Positions 56,692-64,000 of a stretch of 64,000 nucleotides of DNA are shown here, piece after piece (position 1 is the stretch's first letter; the number at the start of each line of letters is the position of its first letter). The translations under genes were made by a program, and so were the position numbers. The notes below the pieces were generated by a model that did no database searches, was not told where the DNA came from, and was given only the letters and a program-made list of their open reading frames with translations. The stretch is taken from the NCBI RefSeq assembly GCF_003667825.1, contig NZ_CP033043.1:3156001-3220000 (forward strand), read 5' to 3'. Source of the stretch: Metabacillus litoralis (lineage in GTDB: Bacteria; Bacillota; Bacilli; Bacillales; Bacillaceae).

Positions 56692-56725
56692 TTTTCACTT
56701 ATTTTTCACCTTATCATGCTAAAAT
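56692..56725 (+). promoter_or_regulatory. Direct-repeat operator and -10 of the response regulator gene
   Basis: TTTTCAC repeats at 56692 and 56703 (11-base period), the second reading TTTTCACC, then a 9-base gap and TAAAAT at 56720-56725. The repeats occupy the -35 position. The same layout appears at 58929-58962. Confidence 0.7.
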
Positions 56726-56759
56726 ACGTTAAAATGCTTTCTTGAGAGGAGTTTCATAA

Positions 56760-57434
56760 GTGAATTTATTATTAGCCGAAGATGATGTAAAGCTTGGTGA
56801 GCTTACTACATATATGTTAAAAAAAAAGGGAAAATATCAAGTTGATTGGGTGGAGAATGGTGAAGATGCTTATGACTATGCAATAGCTTCACACTATGAT
56901 GTCATTATCTTAGATTGGATGATGCCTAGAGGAGACGGAATTGAGGTTTGTAAAAAGTTACGTGTTGAAGGTTATGGTGGGGCCATTTTAATGTTAACAG
57001 CAAAAGATGCGATTCAGGACAGGGTGATGGGACTTGATGCAGGTGCAGATGATTATCTTGTTAAACCTTTCGAAATTGAGGAATTATTAGCGAGAATAAG
57101 AGCATTAGGTCGCCGCAATTTTTCTCCAATACGTGAAGAAGTTCTTAAACTGGATGAACTTATTCTTAATCGCACAAGTCAAACACTTCAAGTTGATCAA
57201 CAGATTGTTCAATTAACACCTCGTGAGTATCAGCTACTGGATTTATTAGTGCAAAATAAAGGACAAGTTCTTACACGAGACATTATTTATGATCGAATCT
57301 GGGGAACCGAAACAGATGTTTCCTATAAAACGATAGATGCAACAGTAAAGCTGCTTCGTAAAAAACTGTCTTCATTTGGAAAAGGCGATTGGTTGCAGAG
57401 CATAAGAGGAGTTGGCTATAAGCTTGAAACGTAA
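56760..57434 (+). CDS. OmpR-family response regulator of an envelope-stress-type system
   Basis: A 224-residue regulator: receiver domain with Asp52 in IILDWMMPRGDG and Lys in DYLVKPF, then a winged helix (QLTPREYQLLDLL, YDRIWGTETDVSYKTIDATVKLLRKK). GAGAGGAG supports the GTG start at 56760. The kinase gene starts inside its 3' end. Shared promoter repeats suggest it controls itself and the PspA operon downstream. Confidence 0.9.
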   Translation: MNLLLAEDDVKLGELTTYMLKKKGKYQVDWVENGEDAYDYAIASHYDVIILDWMMPRGDGIEVCKKLRVEGYGGAILMLTAKDAIQDRVMGLDAGADDYLVKPFEIEELLARIRALGRRNFSPIREEVLKLDELILNRTSQTLQVDQQIVQLTPREYQLLDLLVQNKGQVLTRDIIYDRIWGTETDVSYKTIDATVKLLRKKLSSFGKGDWLQSIRGVGYKLET

Positions 57435-58803
57435 TAAAAGAGATCTATTTATGAAAACACAACAAAGCTTAACGGTAAAATACAGCTTACTTATCCTTCT
57501 GTTCTTACTACTGTTTATTACCATTTTATATGCTATTGTGTATGTATGGTCAACAACAGCTGAGAAAAATGAATTAAGGGAAATGGCTCTTCAAGAGGAG
57601 GACATCATTGAACAGCTTCTTTCATTTAACAATGGTCCTAATACTCGTATAGATGAATCACAGTTTATGTCAGTAAACAGTAATCAACTCTTCTTTTATG
57701 TTGTAAATAATCGAGGAGAATTAATTTTGCAAAATGAGCAGCTCTCTTTACTTAAAGGTAAATTTCTTCCTTTAATAAATGATTGGCATCCTAATGATGA
57801 GCAAATCAAGACAGAGGCCGTGAACATTGATGAGAAATTTATCAGAGAAAGTAGAGGTCGAGATAAAGAGGAATTTTCAGCTTATACTCCTAAGGAGCAA
57901 AATCTGAAAGTCATGATGATTGCTATGCCAATTTACGATCGTAATCAGCTAGTTGGATATCTTTATATCGGTCAAAATATTACGGATTTATCAGATCTAT
58001 TAAGGGGTTTAATTATTATCTTGGGAATCACTGCACTTATTTTTTCTGGTATTGCTTTTTACTTTAGCCGAGTTATGTCAAGACGAGCAATGGTGCCGAT
58101 CAGCACAGCATTTAGAAGGCAGCAGGAATTTGTCGCAGATGCATCACACGAGCTCCGAACTCCGTTAAGTGTCATGATGTCTTCTCTTGACATCCTTGAA
58201 ATGGAGGATGATCAGAGAAACAATATGTCCTCAAGGATGATCGGCAATCTAAAGGATGAGGTAAAACGAATGACAGGCTTGGTTGGCGATCTCCTTCTGT
58301 TAGCGCGCTCTGATACAGATGATCCACACGCGATTTCATTTGAGGTTTTTGATATACAGCCTGTTGCGGACCGAACTGTGCAAGCTTTTGAGCCTCATGC
58401 TCTTGAGAAAAATATACAGCTTGAATTTGAAGGGGTGTCCTCTCTTACAATTTTCGGTAATAAAGAACGAATAACTCAGTTACTCTACATACTTCTTGAT
58501 AATGCTATAAAATACTCACAGCAAAATGGCAGGGTTCAGTTATCGATTTCCTCTGAAAAGGATTCTGCCGTCATTTCTGTTTCAGATGATGGGATTGGTA
58601 TGGATGAAAAAGAACTCCCACATATCTTTGAACGCTTTTATCGAGTTGATAAAGCAAGAACAAGACAGCATGGAGGTCATGGACTAGGCTTATCCATTGC
58701 GAAATGGATTGTTGATCTACATAATGGAAAGATTTCTGTTATAAGTAAATTGAATGATGGAAGCACGTTTATCGTGAAATTACCTTTAAAAAGCAGCATG
58801 TAG
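57424..58803 (+). CDS. Sensor histidine kinase of the envelope-stress-type system
   Basis: A ~459-residue kinase with two membrane spans (about residues 20-42 and 192-215) around a ~150-residue extracytoplasmic sensor domain, HAMP-like linker, H-box VADASHELRTPLSVMMSS, N-box LLYILLDNAIKYS, G1 VSDDGIGM, G2 GGHGLGLSIAKWIV. Start is uncertain: TTG 57424 fits GAGGAG upstream, while ATG 57451 also gives a complete protein. Either overlaps or abuts the regulator gene. Confidence 0.9.
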   Translation: MKRNKRDLFMKTQQSLTVKYSLLILLFLLLFITILYAIVYVWSTTAEKNELREMALQEEDIIEQLLSFNNGPNTRIDESQFMSVNSNQLFFYVVNNRGELILQNEQLSLLKGKFLPLINDWHPNDEQIKTEAVNIDEKFIRESRGRDKEEFSAYTPKEQNLKVMMIAMPIYDRNQLVGYLYIGQNITDLSDLLRGLIIILGITALIFSGIAFYFSRVMSRRAMVPISTAFRRQQEFVADASHELRTPLSVMMSSLDILEMEDDQRNNMSSRMIGNLKDEVKRMTGLVGDLLLLARSDTDDPHAISFEVFDIQPVADRTVQAFEPHALEKNIQLEFEGVSSLTIFGNKERITQLLYILLDNAIKYSQQNGRVQLSISSEKDSAVISVSDDGIGMDEKELPHIFERFYRVDKARTRQHGGHGLGLSIAKWIVDLHNGKISVISKLNDGSTFIVKLPLKSSM

Positions 58804-58832
58804 GGTGGAAACTCCTGCAAGCTGCTTTTTAT
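58793..58832 (+). terminator. Terminator after the kinase gene
   Basis: AAAAAGCAGC and GCTGCTTTTT pair across a 24-base loop that includes the kinase stop codon, followed by ATTTATTT. It separates the two-component genes from the PspA operon. Confidence 0.75.
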
Positions 58833-58928
58833 TTATTTGACTAAAATCCCCCCCACTTACCCTGCATTGTAGTCTTGATGGTTTATCCACGATTCGATTT
58901 GCATAAAAAAAATTCCTCTCGGCTCTAT

Positions 58929-58962
58929 TTTTCACCGTCTTTTCACCAAACTCTATTAAATT
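58929..58962 (+). promoter_or_regulatory. Direct-repeat operator and -10 of the membrane protein/PspA operon
   Basis: TTTTCACC repeats at 58929 and 58940 (11-base period), a 9-base gap and TAAATT at 58957-58962: the same repeats, period and gap as upstream of the response regulator gene, with repeats in place of a -35 box. Confidence 0.72.
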
Positions 58963-59007
58963 AATATTCATAGCAAGGCATGACACATCAAAAGGAGGTG
59001 AATGGAT

Positions 59008-59496
59008 ATGAAAAAGAGTCCTTTATTTTGGATAGGATTAAGTATTCTAGCTCTCGTTTCTGTCACGATTGTATTGAATGTAATTGGTCATTTCTTTCAT
59101 ACCTTACATTATATACAACCACATATGGGATATGGACGTGGTGGTGGATCTCATACTTTTTGGTTTTACGGTTACCTAAATAACCTGAATTTCTTGCCCT
59201 TCCTTTTTCACATAGGATTAATGATGATTGGTTGGTGGATTTGGAAAAAAGCAGATGGTAGAACCGTCAAGAGGTGGGTTGGAATTCTTTTGCTAACGAT
59301 TGGATTGTTTTCAATCCTACCATTGCTTTTAGCAGTTCCAATTTTATTCATTGCCGTTTATTTCACTACAAAAAATAAGAAATCAACTGCAGATTACAAG
59401 TATGAGCCGACTATTTTTACGTACTCAACTTACCCCTCAACAAATAACATTCTTGATGAATGGGAACGCTCGACTAAAAAGGAGGAAAACAAATAA
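59008..59496 (+). CDS. Membrane protein encoded with a PspA homologue
   Basis: A ~162-residue protein with about four hydrophobic spans (WIGLSILALVSVTIVLNVIG, FLPFLFHIGLMMIGWWIW, and a pair at about residues 95-120), a Gly/His-rich external loop (MGYGRGGGSHTF) and a charged cytoplasmic tail. A full AGGAGGTGA precedes ATG codons at 59002 and 59008; the latter is better spaced. It abuts the PspA gene (TAATG-type junction) and is probably its membrane partner, as LiaI is for LiaH. Confidence 0.82.
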   Translation: MKKSPLFWIGLSILALVSVTIVLNVIGHFFHTLHYIQPHMGYGRGGGSHTFWFYGYLNNLNFLPFLFHIGLMMIGWWIWKKADGRTVKRWVGILLLTIGLFSILPLLLAVPILFIAVYFTTKNKKSTADYKYEPTIFTYSTYPSTNNILDEWERSTKKEENK

Positions 59497-60155
59497 TGGG
59501 TATTTTTAAACGAGTAAAAACGATTGCTTTAGCAGATATGAATGATGTGTTGGACAAGCGGGAGGATCCTATTAAAATGGTCAAGCAATATAGTAGAGAC
59601 CTTGAAGTTGAGCTGGAGAAAGCACAGGCTGCATTAGCGAATCAACTTTACTTAGAGCAGAAGCTTGAGGCTCAAATTAAACAAGTGAAACAGACAATTG
59701 AAGACCGTAAAAGACAAGAGCAATTAGCTCTAGAAAAAAACAATGACAACATGGCTAAACTAGCGATTCAAGATCGTCTAGATTCAGAAAAGCAGCTAGC
59801 CCTTTTAGAAGATCAATTTTTGTTCATTCAAAATCAAACAAACCAAATAAAAGCTCAAGTCATTACTTTAAAAGAAACTTATGCAGATCTAAAAAATCGC
59901 CAGTCCTTATTAATCTCTAGGGCAAATGTTGCTAGTACAACAAATACAATTAATAGTAAAGTCTATTCTTTTCAGTCTAAAAATATTGCGAACGAATTTG
60001 CTAGAATGGAAGACAAGGTCTTACACCTAGAAGCTGTAGCAGCAACACATGATTACTTATCAGAAAAGACCGCCCTATATGAAAAAAGCAGTTCTATTGA
60101 AGTTGAAGAAGAATTTCTTAAAGCCAAAGAAGCACTGAACAAAAAAAGTGAGTAA
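59496..60155 (+). CDS. PspA/IM30 (LiaH-like) membrane-stress protein
   Basis: A 219-residue, almost entirely helical coiled-coil protein of the PspA/IM30 family: MGIFKRVKTIALADMNDVLDK at the N-terminus is the amphipathic membrane-sensing helix plus the conserved DP-motif (KREDPIKMVKQY), followed by long heptad repeats. These ESCRT-III-like proteins polymerise on damaged membranes. It overlaps the upstream membrane protein stop and is followed by a strong terminator. Confidence 0.93.
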   Translation: MGIFKRVKTIALADMNDVLDKREDPIKMVKQYSRDLEVELEKAQAALANQLYLEQKLEAQIKQVKQTIEDRKRQEQLALEKNNDNMAKLAIQDRLDSEKQLALLEDQFLFIQNQTNQIKAQVITLKETYADLKNRQSLLISRANVASTTNTINSKVYSFQSKNIANEFARMEDKVLHLEAVAATHDYLSEKTALYEKSSSIEVEEEFLKAKEALNKKSE

Positions 60156-60161
60156 AAGTTA

Positions 60162-60195
60162 CAGGGGCCGCTATCGACAGGCCCCTTTACTTTTT
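60162..60195 (+). terminator. Terminator after the PspA gene
   Basis: AGGGGCC and GGCCCCT pair around GCTATCGACA, followed by TTACTTTTT. Confidence 0.88.
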
Positions 60196-60199
60196 ACAA

Positions 60200-60406
60200 T
60201 TACAGTACATCATACCCCTGATCTTCAATAGCATCCTTCATCTTATCTTTCGTTACTTTTTCCGGATCAAAATCAATACTTACTGTACCTCTATCCAAAT
60301 CCACCATTACAGTAGATACCCCTTCTAATTTACCTACGCTGCCTTCTATGCTATTTACACAATGTTGACATGACATTCCCTCTACTTTAATTGTGACAGT
60401 TTCCAT
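60200..60406 (-). CDS. copZ: Copper chaperone CopZ
   Basis: A 68-residue heavy-metal-associated domain with MSCQHC (Cys13, Cys16) and the ferredoxin-like beta-alpha pattern ending DQGYDV. It carries Cu(I) to a P-type ATPase, which is not in the window. It follows csoR by 13 bases and is in its operon. AGGAGTG precedes the ATG. Confidence 0.95.
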   Translation of the reverse strand: METVTIKVEGMSCQHCVNSIEGSVGKLEGVSTVMVDLDRGTVSIDFDPEKVTKDKMKDAIEDQGYDVL

Positions 60407-60419
60407 CTTGAAACACTCC

Positions 60420-60746
60420 TTATTTTTTCATTAACCTTCCAACTGTGACTAACAACTCATCAATAATTTCCTCGTCACCATTTTGAATTTTTTCAACAAC
60501 ACATGTACGTAAGTGACCTTCTAATAGCAATCTCCCAACACTATTTAATGCCGATTGGGTTGCAGAAATCTGAGTAATCACATCATCGCAATAAGTATCT
60601 TTTTCAATTAGTGCCTTGATGCCTCTAATTTGTCCTTCAATACGGTTCAAACGAGTAACTAAATTTTTCTTTACTTTCTCTGAGTGATGACTGTTCCTTT
60701 GTTCATTAAGATGACACGAATCCTGAAAATCATTCTCTGAGCTCAT
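60420..60746 (-). CDS. csoR: Copper-sensing repressor CsoR
   Basis: A 108-residue four-helix-bundle repressor. The Cu(I) ligands Cys53, His78 and Cys82 align with Cys-His-Cys of B. subtilis CsoR (TYCDDV, LEGHLRTCV). The N-terminus is longer and His-rich (CHLNEQRNSHHSE). It represses its own operon with copZ. AAGGAGGAG precedes the ATG. Confidence 0.95.
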   Translation of the reverse strand: MSSENDFQDSCHLNEQRNSHHSEKVKKNLVTRLNRIEGQIRGIKALIEKDTYCDDVITQISATQSALNSVGRLLLEGHLRTCVVEKIQNGDEEIIDELLVTVGRLMKK

Positions 60747-60774
60747 CCAATCTCCTCCTTATGTATCTTATTCT

Positions 60775-60797
60775 ATTATACCCCCAGGGACTATACA
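60775..60797 (-). promoter_or_regulatory. CsoR operator overlapping the csoR -10 element
   Basis: The region reads TATACCCCCAGGGACTATA, a GC-rich imperfect dyad like known CsoR sites (TACCC/GGGTA half-sites), and contains TATAAT on the minus strand, so repressor binding would block the promoter. Confidence 0.65.
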
Positions 60798-60872
60798 AAT
60801 CATTTAGTTAATCCCTTAGCAAAAGTCTATATTAAAAGGCCGACACCATTTGTGCCCGCCTTATCTTATGTA

Positions 60873-61163
60873 CTATTTTTTTGTTTGTAGCTGCTTATCT
60901 AAATAAAACGTTCCGAATGGGATAAAGGCAAGCAACACAGCCCACAATGCCCATAGGATGGACCACCCTTTTCTAAACTTCACAATTGCCACCATAAGCA
61001 GGTAAGCAATAAATAGAAATCCATGGACTGCGCCTACTAACGTAACTGCAAATGGGAAGTCTAAGAAATATTTTAAAGGCATAGCGATGAGTAAAAGAAC
61101 CAAATATGAAATCCCTTCCAAAATTGCTGTTAAACGTAGTAACCCTAAAGAGGTATGAAACAT
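60873..61163 (-). CDS. DUF3817 membrane protein (YdzA-like)
   Basis: A 96-residue protein with three membrane segments, the first containing the conserved Glu of LTAILEGISYLVLLLIAMPLKY and the second AVHGFLFIAYLL with the conserved His. This is the DUF3817 pattern. Function unknown; it is alone on the minus strand between csoR and the LysM gene. Confidence 0.88.
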   Translation of the reverse strand: MFHTSLGLLRLTAILEGISYLVLLLIAMPLKYFLDFPFAVTLVGAVHGFLFIAYLLMVAIVKFRKGWSILWALWAVLLAFIPFGTFYLDKQLQTKK

Positions 61164-61311
61164 TCTCTCAACTCCATTTTCTACAACATAGTTCCATTAT
61201 ACATGTCCTTAGGAAAAATAAGGGTATTAAGTTTGACAATTTCATAACATTGCTTGTTCTATGGATAAAGAAATTTTTCCTTTTCCATACTATAAAGGGA
61301 GGTGTGTTTCT

Positions 61312-63219
61312 ATGAACTTTTTACATAAATATGGTATTGAGAAACAAAGTGAAGGTGTTATCCTCACTCTTTATGTTTCAGATTTTGATACTGAGTTTGC
61401 AAATGAGTTAGGAACATCAGGTACAGCAACACATCAAGATGAAATCAGTGAGTATGCAAAGCAACGGTTTCCTAATTTAAAGATTAATGCCATCAAAATC
61501 GTTGCAGGTGGAATACTTATAGGGATGTTCTCTTTTACATCTTTAACACAATCTAAAACAACTGTTAAAGCTGCAACTCAAGATCATACTTTGCTAAATA
61601 CTCTAACGTATTCCGTTAAAAGTGGTGACTCATTAAGTCTTATAGCAAAAAAGTACCATTTAACAACAAATGAAATAAAATCATTTAATCAATTAACAAC
61701 TGATACCATCAAAGTTGGACAAGTATTAATAATTCCGCTACTTAAATATGATGTAAAATCAGGTGATTCACTTTCGGGACTGGCAAAGCAATTTGGAACA
61801 ACAATTGATCGAATTAAACAACTCAACAGCCTAACATCAGACGTGATCTACTTTGGACAATCTTTATATGTTCCTGTATCCGATACAGTATCAACTTTGC
61901 CATCGTCTACAACCAATAAGTCAGAAACAAGCACCTACATTGTTCAGTCAGGTGATTCTTTGTCAGTAATTGCTAAAAGGTTTCAAACAACTGTCTTATC
62001 TATAAAAGAAGCTAATTCTTTGACAACTGACATCATTAGAGTGGGACAAACATTAAATGTACCAGGAAAAGCAACTGAACTCCCACCAGTAACAACCCAA
62101 CCATCACAAGAAATAACAAAATATACTGTGGTGAGTGGTGATAGTTTATCTGTTATTGCAAAAAAATTTAATACTAATGTGGAGGCTATAAAAAAACAAA
62201 ATTCTTTAACAACAGATATCATTTATCTTGGTCAATTGCTACTCATTCCGTCATCAAGTGAAGCTAAATCAAGTGAAGCTAAGTCAACTGTAGAAAATGA
62301 AACAGCCTCTGGTACCTATAAGGTTGTGGCTGGTGATACTCTTTCCGGTATCGCAAAAGCATTTGGGCTATCAGTCTCCTTTATAAAAGAAATAAACAAC
62401 CTAACATCTGATACGATTTACTTAGGGCAAACTCTACAATTAAAAAAGCAGCCAACAACGATTAACTATGTAGTTAAAAGTGGTGACACTCTTTCTGAAA
62501 TTGCTAAAGAGCATGGTACGACAACAGAAGAAATGATTAGAATAAATCATTTAAATAGTACAAACCTTGCTGTTGGTCAAGTTCTTACCATTAACAGCAC
62601 GAACGGGACCGCTTCTGCAACACCCGAAAGCTCCATTACTTATCGTACACATATTGTTCAGTCAGGTGATAATATTTGGAACCTTAGTGTAAAATATGGC
62701 ATACCTCAAGCAGAGCTTTTAAGAGCAAATAATCTAACAACATCAAGTAGATTATCAATCGGGCAAAAACTAAAAATTCCTGTACATCAAATTGCAGTGC
62801 AAAATACAGTTAGTGAACGACATGGAGAATATTTAACGTGGTGGACAGAGGCACAATATGTTTTTCCTATTGGCAAGGTTGCAACAGTCATTGATTTTCA
62901 GACAGGCAAATCTTTTAAAGTAAAGCGTACAGTTGGAGCCAATCATGCTGACAGTGAAACACTAACAACAACTGATACAAATATAGCCAAAAGTATATGG
63001 GGAGGCTTTAGCTGGTCCACACGTGCTGTAATCGTTGAAGTTGACGGCCGTAAAATTGCTGCAAGTATGAGCTTTTATCCCCATGATGTAGACTACGTAC
63101 GAAATAATGGCATTAATGGGCATTTTGATATTCATTTTAAAGACTCCACAAGACATAAAGATGGTAAGATTGATCCTTACCACCAAGAAAAGATCCGTAT
63201 AGCTGCCGGTGTTGAATAA
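61312..63219 (+). CDS. LysM-repeat cell-wall protein with C-terminal 3D-like domain
   Basis: A 635-residue protein: an N-terminal ~60-residue domain of unknown type (GVILTLYVSDFDTEFANELG), one membrane segment near residues 60-83, seven LysM peptidoglycan-binding repeats (each YxVKSGDSLSxIAKKF...VGQxLxIP, between about residues 100 and 500), and a C-terminal domain with WGGFSWSTRAVIVEVDG and GHFDIHFKDS that I could not place firmly. GGGAGGTG supports the ATG at 61312. Likely a membrane-anchored wall-binding protein. Confidence 0.85.
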   Translation: MNFLHKYGIEKQSEGVILTLYVSDFDTEFANELGTSGTATHQDEISEYAKQRFPNLKINAIKIVAGGILIGMFSFTSLTQSKTTVKAATQDHTLLNTLTYSVKSGDSLSLIAKKYHLTTNEIKSFNQLTTDTIKVGQVLIIPLLKYDVKSGDSLSGLAKQFGTTIDRIKQLNSLTSDVIYFGQSLYVPVSDTVSTLPSSTTNKSETSTYIVQSGDSLSVIAKRFQTTVLSIKEANSLTTDIIRVGQTLNVPGKATELPPVTTQPSQEITKYTVVSGDSLSVIAKKFNTNVEAIKKQNSLTTDIIYLGQLLLIPSSSEAKSSEAKSTVENETASGTYKVVAGDTLSGIAKAFGLSVSFIKEINNLTSDTIYLGQTLQLKKQPTTINYVVKSGDTLSEIAKEHGTTTEEMIRINHLNSTNLAVGQVLTINSTNGTASATPESSITYRTHIVQSGDNIWNLSVKYGIPQAELLRANNLTTSSRLSIGQKLKIPVHQIAVQNTVSERHGEYLTWWTEAQYVFPIGKVATVIDFQTGKSFKVKRTVGANHADSETLTTTDTNIAKSIWGGFSWSTRAVIVEVDGRKIAASMSFYPHDVDYVRNNGINGHFDIHFKDSTRHKDGKIDPYHQEKIRIAAGVE

Positions 63220-63255
63220 AGATAACTAATATACCGTTGAGCTCAAGGCATAGAA

Positions 63256-63280
63256 AAAAGGGGCCTAATAGCCCCTTTCC
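63256..63280 (-). terminator. Terminator after the YjcZ-type gene
   Basis: AAAGGGGC and GCCCCTTT pair around a short loop with a T-run on the minus strand; it lies 6 bases after the small gene's stop and may also serve the LysM gene. Confidence 0.85.
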
Positions 63281-63285
63281 ATTAA

Positions 63286-63435
63286 TTAGTACCAGCCATA
63301 TCCATAACCTGGATAACCCGCACCATAACCTGCACCGTATCCACCAGTGAAGCCACCAGCTCCAACAATAATTAAAAGAATAAATAAAACGACTAGTAAA
63401 GCAAAGCCGCCGCCATATCCTACTGTACCACTCAT
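63286..63435 (-). CDS. YjcZ-family sporulation protein (49 aa)
   Basis: A 49-residue peptide: Gly-rich start MSGTVGYGGGFALLVVLFIL with a single membrane helix, then Gly/Tyr repeats (GYGAGYGAGYPGYGYGWY). This is the YjcZ/sporulation-associated small hydrophobic peptide pattern. GGAGGTGAAC precedes the ATG and a terminator follows. Role unknown; such peptides are usually spore-made. Confidence 0.88.
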   Translation of the reverse strand: MSGTVGYGGGFALLVVLFILLIIVGAGGFTGGYGAGYGAGYPGYGYGWY

Positions 63436-63505
63436 TCTAGTTCACCTCCAGATGATTTACCTTAATACAATATGTAAAACGTCTAAAAGTGATCTAGGCA
63501 TTTGA

Positions 63506-64000
63506 CTAGTAGTCTTCTTTTGCTTCTTTAACTTTAAACTTATGAATCGTGTTCTCAAGCTCGTGAATTGTTTTGGATAAAGATGAGGCAAGATCGCCCA
63601 ATTCCTCAGCTGCAGCTGCTTGTTCTTCCGTCGTAGCCGTTACTTCCTCCGTTGTGGCAGAAGATTCTTCAGCTACTCCGACCATTTCACTGATTGCCTT
63701 TTCAACTTTTTCTTTATTACTATTAATTTTGCTGATTGACTCTTCAATATAATCAATTTCATTTATGATTGAGTCGGTACCAGATAAAATATTTTCAAAT
63801 GCTTGTTGAGTATCATGGATGGAAGTCGATTGCTCCTTAAATAGTGCAATCGTCGTTTTGACAAGCTCAACTGATTGTTTCGTTTGACTTAAAATACTAG
63901 TAATAACAGTTTCAATTCGTAAAGAAGAGCTTTTCGTTTGATCAGCAAGCTTACGGATTTCCTCAGCTACTACTGCAAAGCCTCTACCTGCTGCTCCTGC
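63506..64000 (-). CDS. Methyl-accepting chemotaxis protein, C-terminal part (5' end beyond window)
   Basis: The visible ~164 residues hold the end of the receptor's signalling hairpin (AGAAGRGFAVVAEEIRKLADQT, the CheA/CheW contact tip region) and the C-terminal helix with glutamate-rich methylation-type segments (EESSATTEEVTATTEEQ), ending HKFKVKEAKEDY. The N-terminal sensor is outside the window, so the ligand cannot be guessed. Confidence 0.95.
   Translation of the reverse strand, partial: AGAAGRGFAVVAEEIRKLADQTKSSSLRIETVITSILSQTKQSVELVKTTIALFKEQSTSIHDTQQAFENILSGTDSIINEIDYIEESISKINSNKEKVEKAISEMVGVAEESSATTEEVTATTEEQAAAAEELGDLASSLSKTIHELENTIHKFKVKEAKEDY

Overview
The window is low-GC chromosomal DNA of an endospore-forming Bacillaceae species (Bacillus/Metabacillus type). 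Evidence: spore genes (yunB, yuzL, two CotF-like coat genes, a YjcZ-type gene), strong AGGAGG ribosome sites with frequent TTG/GTG starts, Bacillus-type riboswitches, and long synteny with the Bacillus subtilis yun-suf-yus region. No rRNA, tRNA, CRISPR array, prophage or intact insertion sequence was seen. Both edges cut genes: an NhaC-family transporter on the left and a chemotaxis receptor on the right.

Region 1 (1-28.8 kb, mostly minus strand) follows the B. subtilis order: lysine-riboswitch transporter, yunBCD and yunF, the Fe-S assembly operon sufCDSUB, yurZ, the SAM-riboswitch methionine importer metNPQ, an extra homocysteine synthase gene (metY), yusD/E/F/G, gcvH, yusI, the FadR-controlled beta-oxidation operon fadN-fadA-fadE, yuzL, fadM, coat genes, yusU. 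Region 2 (27.2-32.1 kb) is a compact siderophore-iron module: ferric-siderophore reductase, ATPase YusV, two FecCD permeases and a divergent binding lipoprotein, with two Fur boxes in the divergent promoter. Region 3 (32.2-43.3 kb) has a ZIP transporter, a degenerate transposon-like insertion with a perfect 9-bp target duplication, the c-di-AMP-riboswitch potassium importer ktrAB, tatA, a D,D-carboxypeptidase with a variant KNG box, a TetR/SMR-pair efflux operon, a manganese catalase and a PAS histidine kinase. Region 4 (43-50.4 kb) is a secretion-stress unit (HtrA-type protease, a 27-residue membrane peptide, divergent CssRS-like two-component system), fumC, and a xylose-type symporter behind a XylR-type operator and CcpA sites.

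Region 5 (50.3-61.2 kb) has a NADH oxidase with three Rex boxes, a Smr-less MutS2 paralogue behind a long attenuator-like leader with a seven-codon upstream ORF, a GNAT enzyme, an MFS carrier, and a two-component system whose promoter shares a specific direct-repeat layout with the promoter of a downstream membrane protein/PspA operon, followed by csoR-copZ. Region 6 (61.2-64 kb) has a seven-LysM cell-wall protein, a YjcZ-type peptide and the partial chemotaxis receptor.

The best candidates for undescribed biology are the leader-controlled MutS2-like protein (51.9-54.4 kb) and the two-component/PspA envelope-stress regulon with its own operator (56.7-60.2 kb). The transposon-like remnant at 32.96-33.66 kb and the GC-rich intergenic repeat with its collapsed copy at 17.75 kb are the clearest unexplained structural features.
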